Assembly: GCA_049522565.1 (NCBI GenBank)
Contig: JBEKNT010000109.1
Coordinates: 1 to 17,656, forward strand
Source: JASHVB01 sp049522565
Lineage (GTDB): Bacteria > Pseudomonadota > Alphaproteobacteria > Acetobacterales > Acetobacteraceae
Direction of reading: 5' to 3'
DNA: 17,656 nucleotides
Under the pieces are notes generated by a model. It was given only the letters and a program-made list of their open reading frames with translations. It did not search any database and was not told where the DNA came from. Both the position numbers and the translations under genes were made by a program. This document shows, piece after piece, positions 1 to 7,614 of this stretch (position 1 is its first letter; each line of letters begins with the position of its first letter).

Positions 1-109
1 GGAGTCCTTCCCCCCGGCTTGGCGCGCGCAGCCGATCGACCGGCGCGTCCTCCAGCGCCTCGTCGGCCCCCCACTCGATTTGCAGCCGCAGCAATGCGAG
101 AGCATCCAT
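1..109 (-). CDS. Uracil-DNA glycosylase, type 4 (N-terminal fragment, runs off left edge)
   Basis: Read on the minus strand from ATG at 109, the frame stays open to the window edge and encodes 36 residues beginning MDALALLRLQIEWGADEAL. This matches my recollection of the N-terminus of alphaproteobacterial type-4 (iron-sulfur) uracil-DNA glycosylases, which remove uracil from DNA at the first step of base excision repair. A Shine-Dalgarno AGGAG lies six bases before the ATG (116-120 on the plus strand), which fixes the start. The catalytic motifs and cluster cysteines lie outside the window, so the family call rests only on the N-terminal sequence and on the divergent arrangement with the ETF-QO gene, which I recall as common in Rhodospirillales. 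The reading frame is secure and the product name is probable. Confidence 0.62.
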   Translation of the reverse strand, partial: MDALALLRLQIEWGADEALEDAPVDRLRAPSRGEGL

Positions 110-136
110 AGGCGACTCCTGCATGGCGGGCGCGTT

Positions 137-165
137 TTGCGCAACGGCCATACTCTGCCTAGGCT
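137..165 (+). promoter_or_regulatory. Candidate sigma-70 promoter of the ETF-QO gene
   Basis: TTGCGC (137-142), a 17-base spacer and TAGGCT (160-165) sit in the 83-bp gap between two divergent genes. The spacing is ideal but each hexamer matches consensus at only three positions. The ETF-QO gene also has a good Shine-Dalgarno, GGAGGA at 179-184, eight bases before its ATG. Confidence 0.35.
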
Positions 166-192
166 ACGCGCAACGATCGGAGGAATGACGAC

Positions 193-1830
<1,638 letters not shown>

Positions 1831-1863
1831 GGGGTGTCGCCGCGTGGATGGCAAGCACGATGA

Positions 1864-1894
1864 CTCGCTGAAGCGTTCAGTGAGACAAGATTTT
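1864..1894 (+). terminator. Weak candidate terminator after ETF-QO
   Basis: A nine-pair stem with one G-U pair (1864-1872 with 1876-1884, three-base loop) is followed after six bases by ATTTT. It begins 34 bases after the ETF-QO stop codon. The stem is short and the T-run is only four bases and offset, so this is tentative. Confidence 0.3.
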
Positions 1895-2096
1895 ACTCAG
1901 CGGTCGGCAAGTAGGGCGACACTGCCTGCGATGTCATGACCGGGCTTGGCCCCGTCACCCACGTCTTTCCTTCGTGCCACACAGCAAAGTCGTGGGTGGC
2001 CGGCCGGAGCCTGTCCTCGGGCGGGCCTTTGGCCCGACCCGTGGGCCGGCCATGACACACTACTAATTGTCGCCCTACTTGCCGACTGCTGAGTAA
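1893..2096. mobile_element. MITE-like element with 28-bp terminal inverted repeats
   Basis: The arms 1893-1920 and 2069-2096 are inverted copies of each other with a single mismatch in 28 bases. They begin TTACTCAGCGGTCGGC and end GCCGACTGCTGAGTAA. Inside are nested palindromes: GTCATGACCGG (1933-1943) against CCGGCCATGAC (2046-2056), GTCACCCACG (1954-1963) against CGTGGGTGGC (1991-2000), and a GGGCGGGCC-TTT-GGCCCGACCC hairpin near 2017-2041. No transposase is encoded, and the 204-bp length fits a non-autonomous miniature element. TA lies at both outer ends, which would suit mobilisation by a transposase that targets TA (IS630/Tc1-mariner type), but part of that symmetry could simply belong to the repeat. 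It lies in the accessory stretch next to the dienelactone hydrolase unit. Confidence 0.7.
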
Positions 2097-2318
2097 GCCT
2101 GACGGCCGGCTATGCGCGTTGCCGAGGCGCGCCTGATACCAGCCCTTCTGCCGCACCTATTGGCCGTGTTCGACCCAACACGGTCGCTACAGGCTGCGCA
2201 TCGCATCGCCTAGCGACAGTCCGACGACAACCTCACGCGCGAGCGTGGCCCTGTCCTGGTTCCGCAGCCCAACCAGGCGCCAGACACACGCCCGCACGAA
2301 GCGATCGCGGCTGCCTCG

Positions 2319-2624
2319 TCACGCAGCGCGAACGAGGCTGAGCACGGCACCCTTGCCGCGCACTTCCGCCTCCTCGAAGTCGGCGGCGGCAATCGCCCGG
2401 TCGAGAGCGGCGCGCAGCTCCTTGGCCGATTCCAGCGTCAGTTCGATCCCCGCCCGGGCACCGGGGTCGAGGTCCGTGTTGATGAAGTCGAGGGTGATGA
2501 CGTCGCCCAGAGGCGCATGGCGCGCGTGGTCATAGGCAACCACCGTCCGCGATAGCGGGAACCATTGGTCCCCGCGCTTCGCCATGCCCTCCGCGCGTGC
2601 GATCTCGATGATGGAGGTGCACAT
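2319..2624 (-). CDS. Small DUF6295-type protein of unknown function
   Basis: This encodes 101 residues starting MCTSIIEIARAEGMAK and containing QWFPLSRTVVAYDHARHAPLG and DVITLDFINTDLDPGARAGI. I recognise the layout (MCTSIIE start, WFP, YDH.xHAPL, DFxN, ELT.ESA) as that of DUF6295 proteins, which have no assigned function. The frame stays open upstream to 2948, but that part is the antisense shadow of the hydrolase. The ATG at 2624 is chosen because AGGAGG sits seven bases before it. That Shine-Dalgarno overlaps the stop codon of the upstream hydrolase gene, so translation of the pair is probably coupled. No signal peptide or membrane segment is visible, so the protein is predicted to be cytoplasmic. 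A role beside the hydrolase is inference from gene pairing only. Confidence 0.8.
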   Translation of the reverse strand: MCTSIIEIARAEGMAKRGDQWFPLSRTVVAYDHARHAPLGDVITLDFINTDLDPGARAGIELTLESAKELRAALDRAIAAADFEEAEVRGKGAVLSLVRAA

Positions 2625-2631
2625 GTCCGAA

Positions 2632-2637
2632 CCTCCT
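2632..2637 (-). promoter_or_regulatory. Shine-Dalgarno AGGAGG overlapping the hydrolase stop codon
   Basis: The hydrolase stop TAG occupies 2638-2636, and its last two bases begin the AGGAGG that precedes the next start by seven bases. The overlap decides the start of the small downstream gene and suggests coupled translation. Confidence 0.75.
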
Positions 2638-3394
2638 ACTTCGCCAGATACTTGCCGAAGAAGGCCCAGATCTTGTTCCAGCCATCCATCGCCTGCTCTG
2701 GCCGATACAGCGGCCGGTGCCAATAGAAGAAGCCATGGCCGGCGCCGTCGTAGCGGTGGAACTCGTACGTCTTGCCGTACCTCTTGAGTTCGGCCTCGTG
2801 CTGGTTCACTTGCTCCGGGCTTGGTGCGCGATCGTCGTTGCCGAACAGGCCGAGCAGTGGGCAGCTCAGGTCCTTCGTCATGTCGATCGGCGCGACGGGC
2901 TTCTTCGCGTTGAGCTCCTCCTTGCTCATCACCACGCCGCCACCCCATTGTTCAACGACGGCATCGACGTCCTTCTTCTGGCAGGCATAGATGAAGGCGT
3001 GCCGGCCCCCGGAGCAGGAACCGATAAGGCCGACCTTGCCGTTGTTGTCGGGCTGCGCGCGCATCCACTTCACGGCGGCTTCGGTATCGCCGACCATCTG
3101 GGAGTCGGCGATGCCGCCCTCGGCGCGCACCTTGGCAGCGACGTCGTCAGGATTGCCGTCGCTGCCGCCACCCTCGCGCTCGTAGAGGTTGGCGCAGATC
3201 GCGAGATAGCCGTGATGCGCGAACCGACGCGTCGTCTCGATGTAGAGCTCGCTCCAGCCCGGCAGGTGGTGGATCAGCACGACGCCGGGAAACGGGCCGG
3301 GACCGGATGGCCTGGCCACGTAGGCCGTTATCGGCGTCCCTTTGTCGCCATTGATGGTCACGTTCTCGCAAGTCATGCCTCGGTAGAATGACAT
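2636..3394 (-). CDS. Dienelactone hydrolase family protein
   Basis: This 252-residue alpha/beta hydrolase has the dienelactone hydrolase signature. The nucleophile is C127 in VGLIGSCSGGRHA, the acid is one of D187/D188 in GNDDRAPSP, and the histidine is H220 in YDGAGHGFFY. The family opens lactone or ester bonds. The founding member turns dienelactone into maleylacetate in chloroaromatic breakdown, but many relatives have unknown substrates and I cannot assign one here. The oxyanion-side segment VVLIHHLPGWSE (about 38-49) and the usual length support an intact enzyme. No signal peptide is seen. The ATG at 3394 follows GGAGG by seven bases. The gene leads a minus-strand two-gene unit with the DUF6295-type gene and has a 30-bp perfect palindrome 55-84 bases upstream of its start that could be an operator. 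Confidence 0.92.
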   Translation of the reverse strand: MSFYRGMTCENVTINGDKGTPITAYVARPSGPGPFPGVVLIHHLPGWSELYIETTRRFAHHGYLAICANLYEREGGGSDGNPDDVAAKVRAEGGIADSQMVGDTEAAVKWMRAQPDNNGKVGLIGSCSGGRHAFIYACQKKDVDAVVEQWGGGVVMSKEELNAKKPVAPIDMTKDLSCPLLGLFGNDDRAPSPEQVNQHEAELKRYGKTYEFHRYDGAGHGFFYWHRPLYRPEQAMDGWNKIWAFFGKYLAK

Positions 3395-3448
3395 CGATGT
3401 TCCTCCATGGTCCTGGGTCTTGGGCCTTCATCGGGCCATCGGAGCGCG

Positions 3449-3478
3449 GCGCGGTCACCGCCAGGCGGGTGACCGCGC
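3449..3478. promoter_or_regulatory. 30-bp perfect palindrome, candidate operator of the hydrolase unit
   Basis: GCGCGGTCACC (3449-3459) and GGTGACCGCGC (3468-3478) are perfect inverted copies around an eight-base spacer. The site lies 55-84 bases upstream of the hydrolase start codon, where a dimeric repressor could sit on the promoter. No T-run follows on either strand, so a terminator is less likely. No regulator gene is adjacent. Confidence 0.42.
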
Positions 3479-3907
3479 GTTGCTGCCCGAGGGCGTCGCA
3501 CCGCCAGTATTCGACGATCACATACCGGGCGCAACAAGAGCCGGGTGTCGGACGCGATCCGCGGCCCACCAGGCGGTAGGCACCAAGAGACGCGGTTGAG
3601 ACGCCAGCCGCCGGCCACCGCGCCGCCGCCGGACCATGGCGATTCCGGTCGGGGTGACAGCGCTTCAGAGGAACCGGCTGGCGCAGCAACCCGGCGCGCC
3701 TCGCGCGTCAACGGCGCGCCAATGTGGTTCCGACGCCGCTTGCGCCGCGGATTGACCTTCGCCCAATGACCATCGCGGCCTTGGCGGAACCCACCCACGC
3801 ACCACGAGACACCGGCCGCACGCCGGGCTCCAATACGTTACAGGAACAGTTGTGCCCGGATGCAAAGCTGCTGCCTGCTCACTTTTTCCCGCGGCAATCA
3901 AATCTGC

Positions 3908-3937
3908 ATGACAGATCGCGGATGTGTGATCTACACT
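3908..3937 (+). promoter_or_regulatory. Promoter of the TPR lipoprotein-ispE unit, possibly giving a leaderless mRNA
   Basis: ATGACA (3908-3913, five of six to the -35 consensus), an 18-base spacer and TACACT (3932-3937, four of six to the -10 consensus) place the expected transcription start seven bases on, at or next to the A of the ATG at 3944. No Shine-Dalgarno precedes that ATG, consistent with a leaderless transcript. Confidence 0.5.
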
Positions 3938-3943
3938 GCGCAG

Positions 3944-5644
3944 ATGCAGCATCTTCGCTCCCTCGGGCTCAGCTCGCTTCTCGCGCTCTCGCTTCTGTCC
4001 GCCTGTGCCGCGGCCGACCCGTTGGCCAGCGGTTCCGGCGCCGCCCAGCCGGGGCGCTATGTGCCGTCGGGGGTGTTTGGCGACTTCCTCGCCGGCCGCT
4101 TCGCGTCATCGCAGTCGGACCCGAATACCGCCACCGACGCCTTCCTGAAGGCGCTTGCCGCCAATCCGAGCGACCCCGACCTGTTGCAGCAGGCGTTCCT
4201 CGCCTCGGTGATGAGCGGCCGGTCGGAGGCGGTGCAGCTTGCCCAGCAACTGCCGGACAACCCGGTGGCGCAGCTATTGCTTGCGGACCAGGACGCGCGG
4301 TCCGGCAACTGGGCGGCCGCCGAGCAACGCTTCCAGGCGCTGCCGCAACAGGGGCTGACGCAACTCCTCCGGCCGTTGCTGGTGGCATGGGCGCAAGCCG
4401 GTGCTGGCCGGACCGATGACGGGCTGGCGACCTTGCGCCCGTTCGTCGCGGGCCAGCGCTTCCGCGGGATCTTCGCGCTGCATGCCGGGATGATCGCCGA
4501 CCTCGGCGGCAACCAGGCGGAGGCGACGCGGTTCTACGGCATCGCCCAGGCCGAAATGCCGCAGATGAACCTGCGGCTGGCCCAGATCCTCGCGAGCTGG
4601 GAGGCCCGCTCCGGCCACCCGGCGGCGGCGCAGCGGACCCTCGCCGCCCTGGCCGAAGGCTCGCCCGACATGACGATCGCCGCGCCGGCGCTGGAAGCCA
4701 CCGGCGCCAGCCGTCCGGTGGCCCGGGCGACGGACGGGATGGCCGAGGCTTACCTGGCGCTCGGCGGCGCGCTGCGGGCCCAGGACTCGCACGAGTACGC
4801 CATGCTGATGCTGCGGCTGGCGCTCGACCTGCGGCCCGGCCTGACGGCAGCCCGGCTGCTGGCCGCCGACCTGCTGAGCACCGACCAGCACCCGGACGCG
4901 GCATTGCAGATGCTGGCGTCGGTGCCGAACGACGACGCGCTCAGCGCGGTGATCCGCATGCGCCGTATCGGCATCATGGTGCAGACGAGCCGCACCGACG
5001 ATGCGATGCGGGAGCTGGATCGCGTCGCCGCCGACTATCCGGACAGCCCGCTGCCATCGATCCAGCGCGGCGACATCCTGCGGTCGAAGGAGCGCTACAA
5101 CGAGGCGATCACCGCCTATACCAGCGGCATCGCGAAGATCGGCCAGCCCGGGGGCGAGGACTGGCCGGTGTTCTACGATCGCGGCATCGCCTATGAGCAA
5201 GCGCATCAGTGGCACAAAGCGGAGGCCGATTTCCGCCACGCGCTGCAACTCGCGCCGGATCAGCCCTATGTGCTGAACTACCTGGGCTACTCCTGGGCGG
5301 ACAAGGGCGAGCACCTCACCGAGGCGCAGCAGATGATCCAGAAGGCGGCCGAGCGCCGCCCGAACGACGGTGCGATCACCGACAGCCTGGGCTGGGTCAT
5401 GCTGCGCCAGGGCAATATCGGGGACGCGGTGCAACTGCTGGAACGCGCGGTCGAACTGGAGCCCGAGGATCCGACGATCAACGGCCATCTCGGCGACGCC
5501 TATTCGGCGGCCGGGCGCATGCTGGAGGCGCAGTATCAGTGGCGGCGTGCGCTGACCCTGAACCCCGGTCCGGAGGACACGGCGAAGCTGGAGGCCAAGC
5601 TACAGACGCCGGCGGCGGCGTCCGTCGCCAGCGGTCGCCAATAG
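3944..5644 (+). CDS. Tetratricopeptide-repeat lipoprotein
   Basis: This is a 566-residue protein beginning MQHLRSLGLSSLLALSLLSAC. A short positive n-region, a hydrophobic core and the lipobox L18-S19-A20-C21 indicate export and lipid attachment at C21, so it should sit in the periplasm on a membrane. The N-terminal half carries degenerate helical repeats (for example around NTATDAFLKALAANPSDPDL). The last third has well-formed tetratricopeptide repeats, including DRGIAYEQAHQWHKAEADF, LGYSWADKGEHLTEAQQMI, LGWVMLRQGNIGDAVQLLE and LGDAYSAAGRMLEAQYQW, which normally bind partner proteins. The frame is open upstream to an ATG at 3860, but that extension lacks hydrophobic logic and overlaps the promoter, so 3944 is preferred. 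The stop is 34 bases before ispE, suggesting one transcript. The specific role is unknown; this TPR-ispE order is, as I recall, common in Rhodospirillales. Confidence 0.88.
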   Translation: MQHLRSLGLSSLLALSLLSACAAADPLASGSGAAQPGRYVPSGVFGDFLAGRFASSQSDPNTATDAFLKALAANPSDPDLLQQAFLASVMSGRSEAVQLAQQLPDNPVAQLLLADQDARSGNWAAAEQRFQALPQQGLTQLLRPLLVAWAQAGAGRTDDGLATLRPFVAGQRFRGIFALHAGMIADLGGNQAEATRFYGIAQAEMPQMNLRLAQILASWEARSGHPAAAQRTLAALAEGSPDMTIAAPALEATGASRPVARATDGMAEAYLALGGALRAQDSHEYAMLMLRLALDLRPGLTAARLLAADLLSTDQHPDAALQMLASVPNDDALSAVIRMRRIGIMVQTSRTDDAMRELDRVAADYPDSPLPSIQRGDILRSKERYNEAITAYTSGIAKIGQPGGEDWPVFYDRGIAYEQAHQWHKAEADFRHALQLAPDQPYVLNYLGYSWADKGEHLTEAQQMIQKAAERRPNDGAITDSLGWVMLRQGNIGDAVQLLERAVELEPEDPTINGHLGDAYSAAGRMLEAQYQWRRALTLNPGPEDTAKLEAKLQTPAAASVASGRQ

Positions 5645-5678
5645 CAGCGGCCGAGGAAGGTTCCTGAGCAATCGGACG

Positions 5679-6527
5679 GTGCGCGCTTTCGCCCCGGCGA
5701 AGCTCAACCTTTTCCTGCATGTCACCGGCCGGCGTCCGGACGGTTACCACGTGCTGGATAGCCTCGTGGCCTTCGCCGATTGCGGCGACGAATTGCGCGC
5801 CAGCGCTGCGGCGGACCTGTCGCTGACCATCGGCGGCCCGTTTGCCGCTGGATTGGCCGGGGAAGCCGACAACCTCGTGCTGCGCGCCGCGCGCGCGCTG
5901 GCCGCGGAAGCCGGCGTGCCGGCGCATGCCAGGCTGGTGCTGGAGAAGCATCTTCCAGTGGCCTCCGGGATCGGCGGCGGTTCGGCCGATGCGGCGGCGG
6001 CGCTGCGGTTGCTGTGCCGGCTGTGGGGCATCACGCCCGATCCCGCGGCACTGGACCTGCTCGCGCTGCGGTTGGGCGCCGACGTGCCGGTTTGCCTGCG
6101 CAGTCAGCCGGCCCGCATGGGCGGGGTCGGAGAGGCGCTGGAACCCGCCCCGGCGCTGCCGGCGTGCTGCGTGCTGCTGGTCAATCCCGGGGTCGCGGTG
6201 GCGACCGCATCGGTGTTTCGCGCCCGGTCCGGCGCGTTCTCACCGCCGGCCCGCCTGCCGGACGGCTGGGGCGATGCGGCAACCATGGCGGCCGACCTCG
6301 CGTTGCTGGCCAACGACCTGGAAGCACCGGCGCGCGGCCTGTGTCCGGCGATCGGCGACGTGTTGACGGCGATCGCGGCGCAGCCCGGCTGCCTGCTGGC
6401 GCGGATGAGCGGTTCGGGCGCCACCTGCTTCGGCCTGTTCGCCGATCCGGCGGCGGCCGGGCGTGCCGCCGGCGCGACGGCGCGGGCCGGCTGGTGGGTG
6501 TGGGCCGGCGCGCTGCGGCGAAATTGA
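5679..6527 (+). CDS. ispE: 4-diphosphocytidyl-2-C-methyl-D-erythritol kinase
   Basis: IspE phosphorylates the 2-hydroxyl of CDP-methylerythritol with ATP, the fourth step of the non-mevalonate (MEP) route to isoprenoids. The 282-residue protein has the GHMP-kinase layout. The N-terminal substrate motif APAKLNLFLHVTGRRPDGYH holds K8, the ATP-binding loop LPVASGIGGGSADAAAAL spans about 92-109, the catalytic aspartate is D135 in LGADVPVCL, and the C-terminal GHMP motif is MSGSGATCFGLF near 233-244. The start is GTG at 5679, chosen because the conserved protein begins here; no strong Shine-Dalgarno is seen (AGGAAGG at 5654-5660 is too far), which fits translation following the TPR gene. It shares a transcript with that gene and is followed by tRNA-Gln 66 bases on. 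Confidence 0.95.
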   Translation: MRAFAPAKLNLFLHVTGRRPDGYHVLDSLVAFADCGDELRASAAADLSLTIGGPFAAGLAGEADNLVLRAARALAAEAGVPAHARLVLEKHLPVASGIGGGSADAAAALRLLCRLWGITPDPAALDLLALRLGADVPVCLRSQPARMGGVGEALEPAPALPACCVLLVNPGVAVATASVFRARSGAFSPPARLPDGWGDAATMAADLALLANDLEAPARGLCPAIGDVLTAIAAQPGCLLARMSGSGATCFGLFADPAAAGRAAGATARAGWWVWAGALRRN

Positions 6528-6547
6528 ACGCGTCCGCACCGCGGCGC

Positions 6548-6577
6548 TTTACGCGTCAGGGCGGCCGGGCCTATGCA
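6548..6577 (+). promoter_or_regulatory. Candidate promoter of tRNA-Gln
   Basis: TTTACG (6548-6553), an 18-base spacer and TATGCA (6572-6577) predict a start near 6584, ten bases before the tRNA. The bases between the -10 and the start are GC-rich, as in stringently controlled stable-RNA promoters. The hexamer matches are modest, and read-through from ispE is an alternative. Confidence 0.32.
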
Positions 6578-6593
6578 GCGCTGCGTGCCGGAT

Positions 6594-6668
6594 TGGGGCG
6601 TCGCCAAGTGGTAAGGCAGCGGATTTTGATTCCGCCATCCGGAGGTTCGAATCCTCCCGCCCCAGCCA
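6594..6668 (+). tRNA. tRNA-Gln (anticodon TTG)
   Basis: The 75-base gene folds as a standard cloverleaf. The acceptor stem is TGGGGCG (6594-6600) with CGCCCCA (6658-6664), the discriminator is G6665, and CCA is encoded at 6666-6668. The anticodon stem GCGGA/TCCGC (6619-6623 and 6631-6635) encloses TTTTGAT, giving anticodon TTG at 6626-6628, which decodes CAA and wobble-reads CAG. The T arm contains GGTTCGAATCC. No second copy of its 3' end appears in the window, so there is no sign of a tRNA-integrated element here. Confidence 0.97.
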
Positions 6669-6746
6669 CGCAGCTCTTGCGGGCGTGGCCGGCCAGCCAG
6701 GCTCGCGTCCCGGCACGGCCGCCCCGGACCTCCGCCACCAGGCGCC

Positions 6747-6965
6747 CTACGATCGCAGGTCGGCGTGGCTCTCGCCGTAGTTCTCCTGGCGCGCGGCCCG
6801 CCGCATCTCGCAGACGGCCGCATGAATCTGCTGCCAATGCTCCAGACCGGCGGTGTCGCCCTGCTGACGCATCTCCGCCGCGCGCTCCTGGGCGATCGCC
6901 TGTGCCCGCAGCCCATGCAGGCGGATCATCATCTGGGCCGTTTCCTTTGCGTTCTGGTGGCGCAT
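6747..6965 (-). CDS. Small conserved-looking protein of unknown function (72 aa)
   Basis: The frame encodes 72 residues, starting MRHQNAKETAQMMIRLHGLR and continuing through an Ala/Glu/Arg/Gln-rich, strongly helical stretch (RAAEMRQQGDTAGLEHWQQI and VCEMRRAARQ). AAAGGGA lies about eight bases before the ATG. The composition is that of a real soluble helical protein rather than a GC-rich shadow, and I recall similar short proteins (helix, then G-D-x-x-G, then W, then helix) in Acetobacteraceae, without a known role. No signal peptide, membrane span or metal site is visible. It is convergent with tRNA-Gln and alone on its strand. Gene status is probable; function is unknown. Confidence 0.62.
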   Translation of the reverse strand: MRHQNAKETAQMMIRLHGLRAQAIAQERAAEMRQQGDTAGLEHWQQIHAAVCEMRRAARQENYGESHADLRS

Positions 6966-7043
6966 GACTGTTCCCTTTCACAGCAAAACGCATCTGTGGA
7001 ACGGGATATGCGCAGTTGCCCGTGACGCCGCCAATCGCACCCG

Positions 7044-7070
7044 CGTGACCCGGATGAATTCCGGGTCACG
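7044..7070. repeat. 27-bp palindrome (REP-like or bidirectional terminator stem)
   Basis: CGTGACCCGGA (7044-7054) and TCCGGGTCACG (7060-7070) are perfect inverted copies around TGAAT. No T-run follows on either strand, so it resembles the short intergenic palindromes scattered through many alphaproteobacterial genomes more than a classical terminator. Confidence 0.55.
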
Positions 7071-7367
7071 ACAGCTTTCCCGCGCAGTGGCAGAATCCCG
7101 CGACGCGGCAGAGGCCGGTGTGAAGCGCCGGGTGAGGGCGCCGCGAGGCGAGCCGACCGCAATCGGGTGCCGGTCGCATCGACCATGCGGATGACGCGGT
7201 CCGTGGTGTGGATGTCTCGGCCGCTCCGCCCGAGGCCCACGACGGTCAGGATGGTGCCTGTGCCCGCCAGGCTGCGGCCGAACTCTCCCGGCCGCGCATG
7301 GCCGCGGAAAGACCAAATCCGCGGCGCGTCGCGGCGACCTGCTACGAAAACTCCCCGCCAACGCCAC

Positions 7368-7416
7368 CCCGTCATGCCGACCGCCGGGTCAAATGCCCGG
7401 TGGCCGGCATAACGGG
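7368..7416. repeat. 49-bp imperfect palindrome (REP-like)
   Basis: Arms of 21 bases (7368-7388 and 7396-7416) pair at 18 positions around the seven-base loop TCAAATG. The left arm begins CCCGTCATGCCGACC and the right arm ends GGCCGGCATAACGGG. The CCCGTCATGCCG core is typical of intergenic palindromic repeats in Alphaproteobacteria (recollection). Confidence 0.55.
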
Positions 7417-7538
7417 TTGGCACGGCAGTCGCGACGTCTCCGCCGTTTTCATCTTCGGTGGCGCATCGAGCCGGCCAGTTGGGCCGCAACGCGGACCAAC
7501 CGGCGTTTCTCCCGCGCGGCGCGAGAGGTTTACTACCG

Positions 7539-7567
7539 CGGACATTACCCCCACACTGCGCTATAAT
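7539..7567 (+). promoter_or_regulatory. Promoter of the chpT-cheAWYBR operon
   Basis: CGGACA (7539-7544, GACA matching the -35) and a perfect TATAAT (7562-7567) are separated by 17 bases. The start would be near 7574, about 40 bases before the first gene. It is the best promoter match in the window and the only obvious one for the six che genes. Confidence 0.6.
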
Positions 7568-7614
7568 TGCGGCGCCACATCGAAGCTCCGGCGCCCTGCC
7601 AGGGGGACGATGGG

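Larger units (their letters stand above)
1831..2318. other. Gene-free stretch between ETF-QO and the DUF6295-type gene
   Basis: I see no convincing coding sequence in these 488 bases. They hold the weak hairpin at 1864-1884, the MITE-like element at 1893-2096, and two short perfect stems. The first stem is CCGTGTT/AACACGG (2164-2170 and 2177-2183) and the second is CCTGGTT/AACCAGG (2255-2261 and 2271-2277). Both lie downstream of the minus-strand gene ending at 2319 and could help end its transcript, but neither is followed by a T-run on that strand. Confidence 0.5.
3395..3943. other. Gene-free divergent region between the hydrolase and the TPR lipoprotein
   Basis: No reading frame in these 549 bases looks like a real protein: the open frames are rich in R, P, G and A and lack ribosome-binding sites. 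The stretch contains the palindrome at 3449-3478 and, at its right end, a good promoter-like pair feeding the TPR gene. The middle part (about 3500-3850) shows nothing I can name. Confidence 0.5.
6966..7538. other. Gene-free stretch upstream of the che operon
   Basis: None of the open frames across these 573 bases looks coding: they lack ribosome-binding sites and recognisable sequence. The stretch contains two palindromic repeats (7044-7070 and 7368-7416) and ends just before the che promoter. The remaining sequence shows no structure I can name. Confidence 0.5.

Noticed and set aside
2319..2948. 209-residue version of the small minus-strand gene
   Set aside because: The extra N-terminal half is an alternate frame of the dienelactone hydrolase gene; a strong Shine-Dalgarno supports the start at 2624.
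6594..6668. tRNA-Gln as an integration site for a mobile island
   Set aside because: No repeat of its 3' end and no integrase gene is present in the window.
6104..6916. 270-residue minus-strand open frame spanning ispE and tRNA-Gln, containing GWGGRIRTSGWRNQNPL
   Set aside because: That string is the reverse translation of the tRNA gene, a classic false protein; the rest is antisense to ispE and to the small minus-strand gene region.
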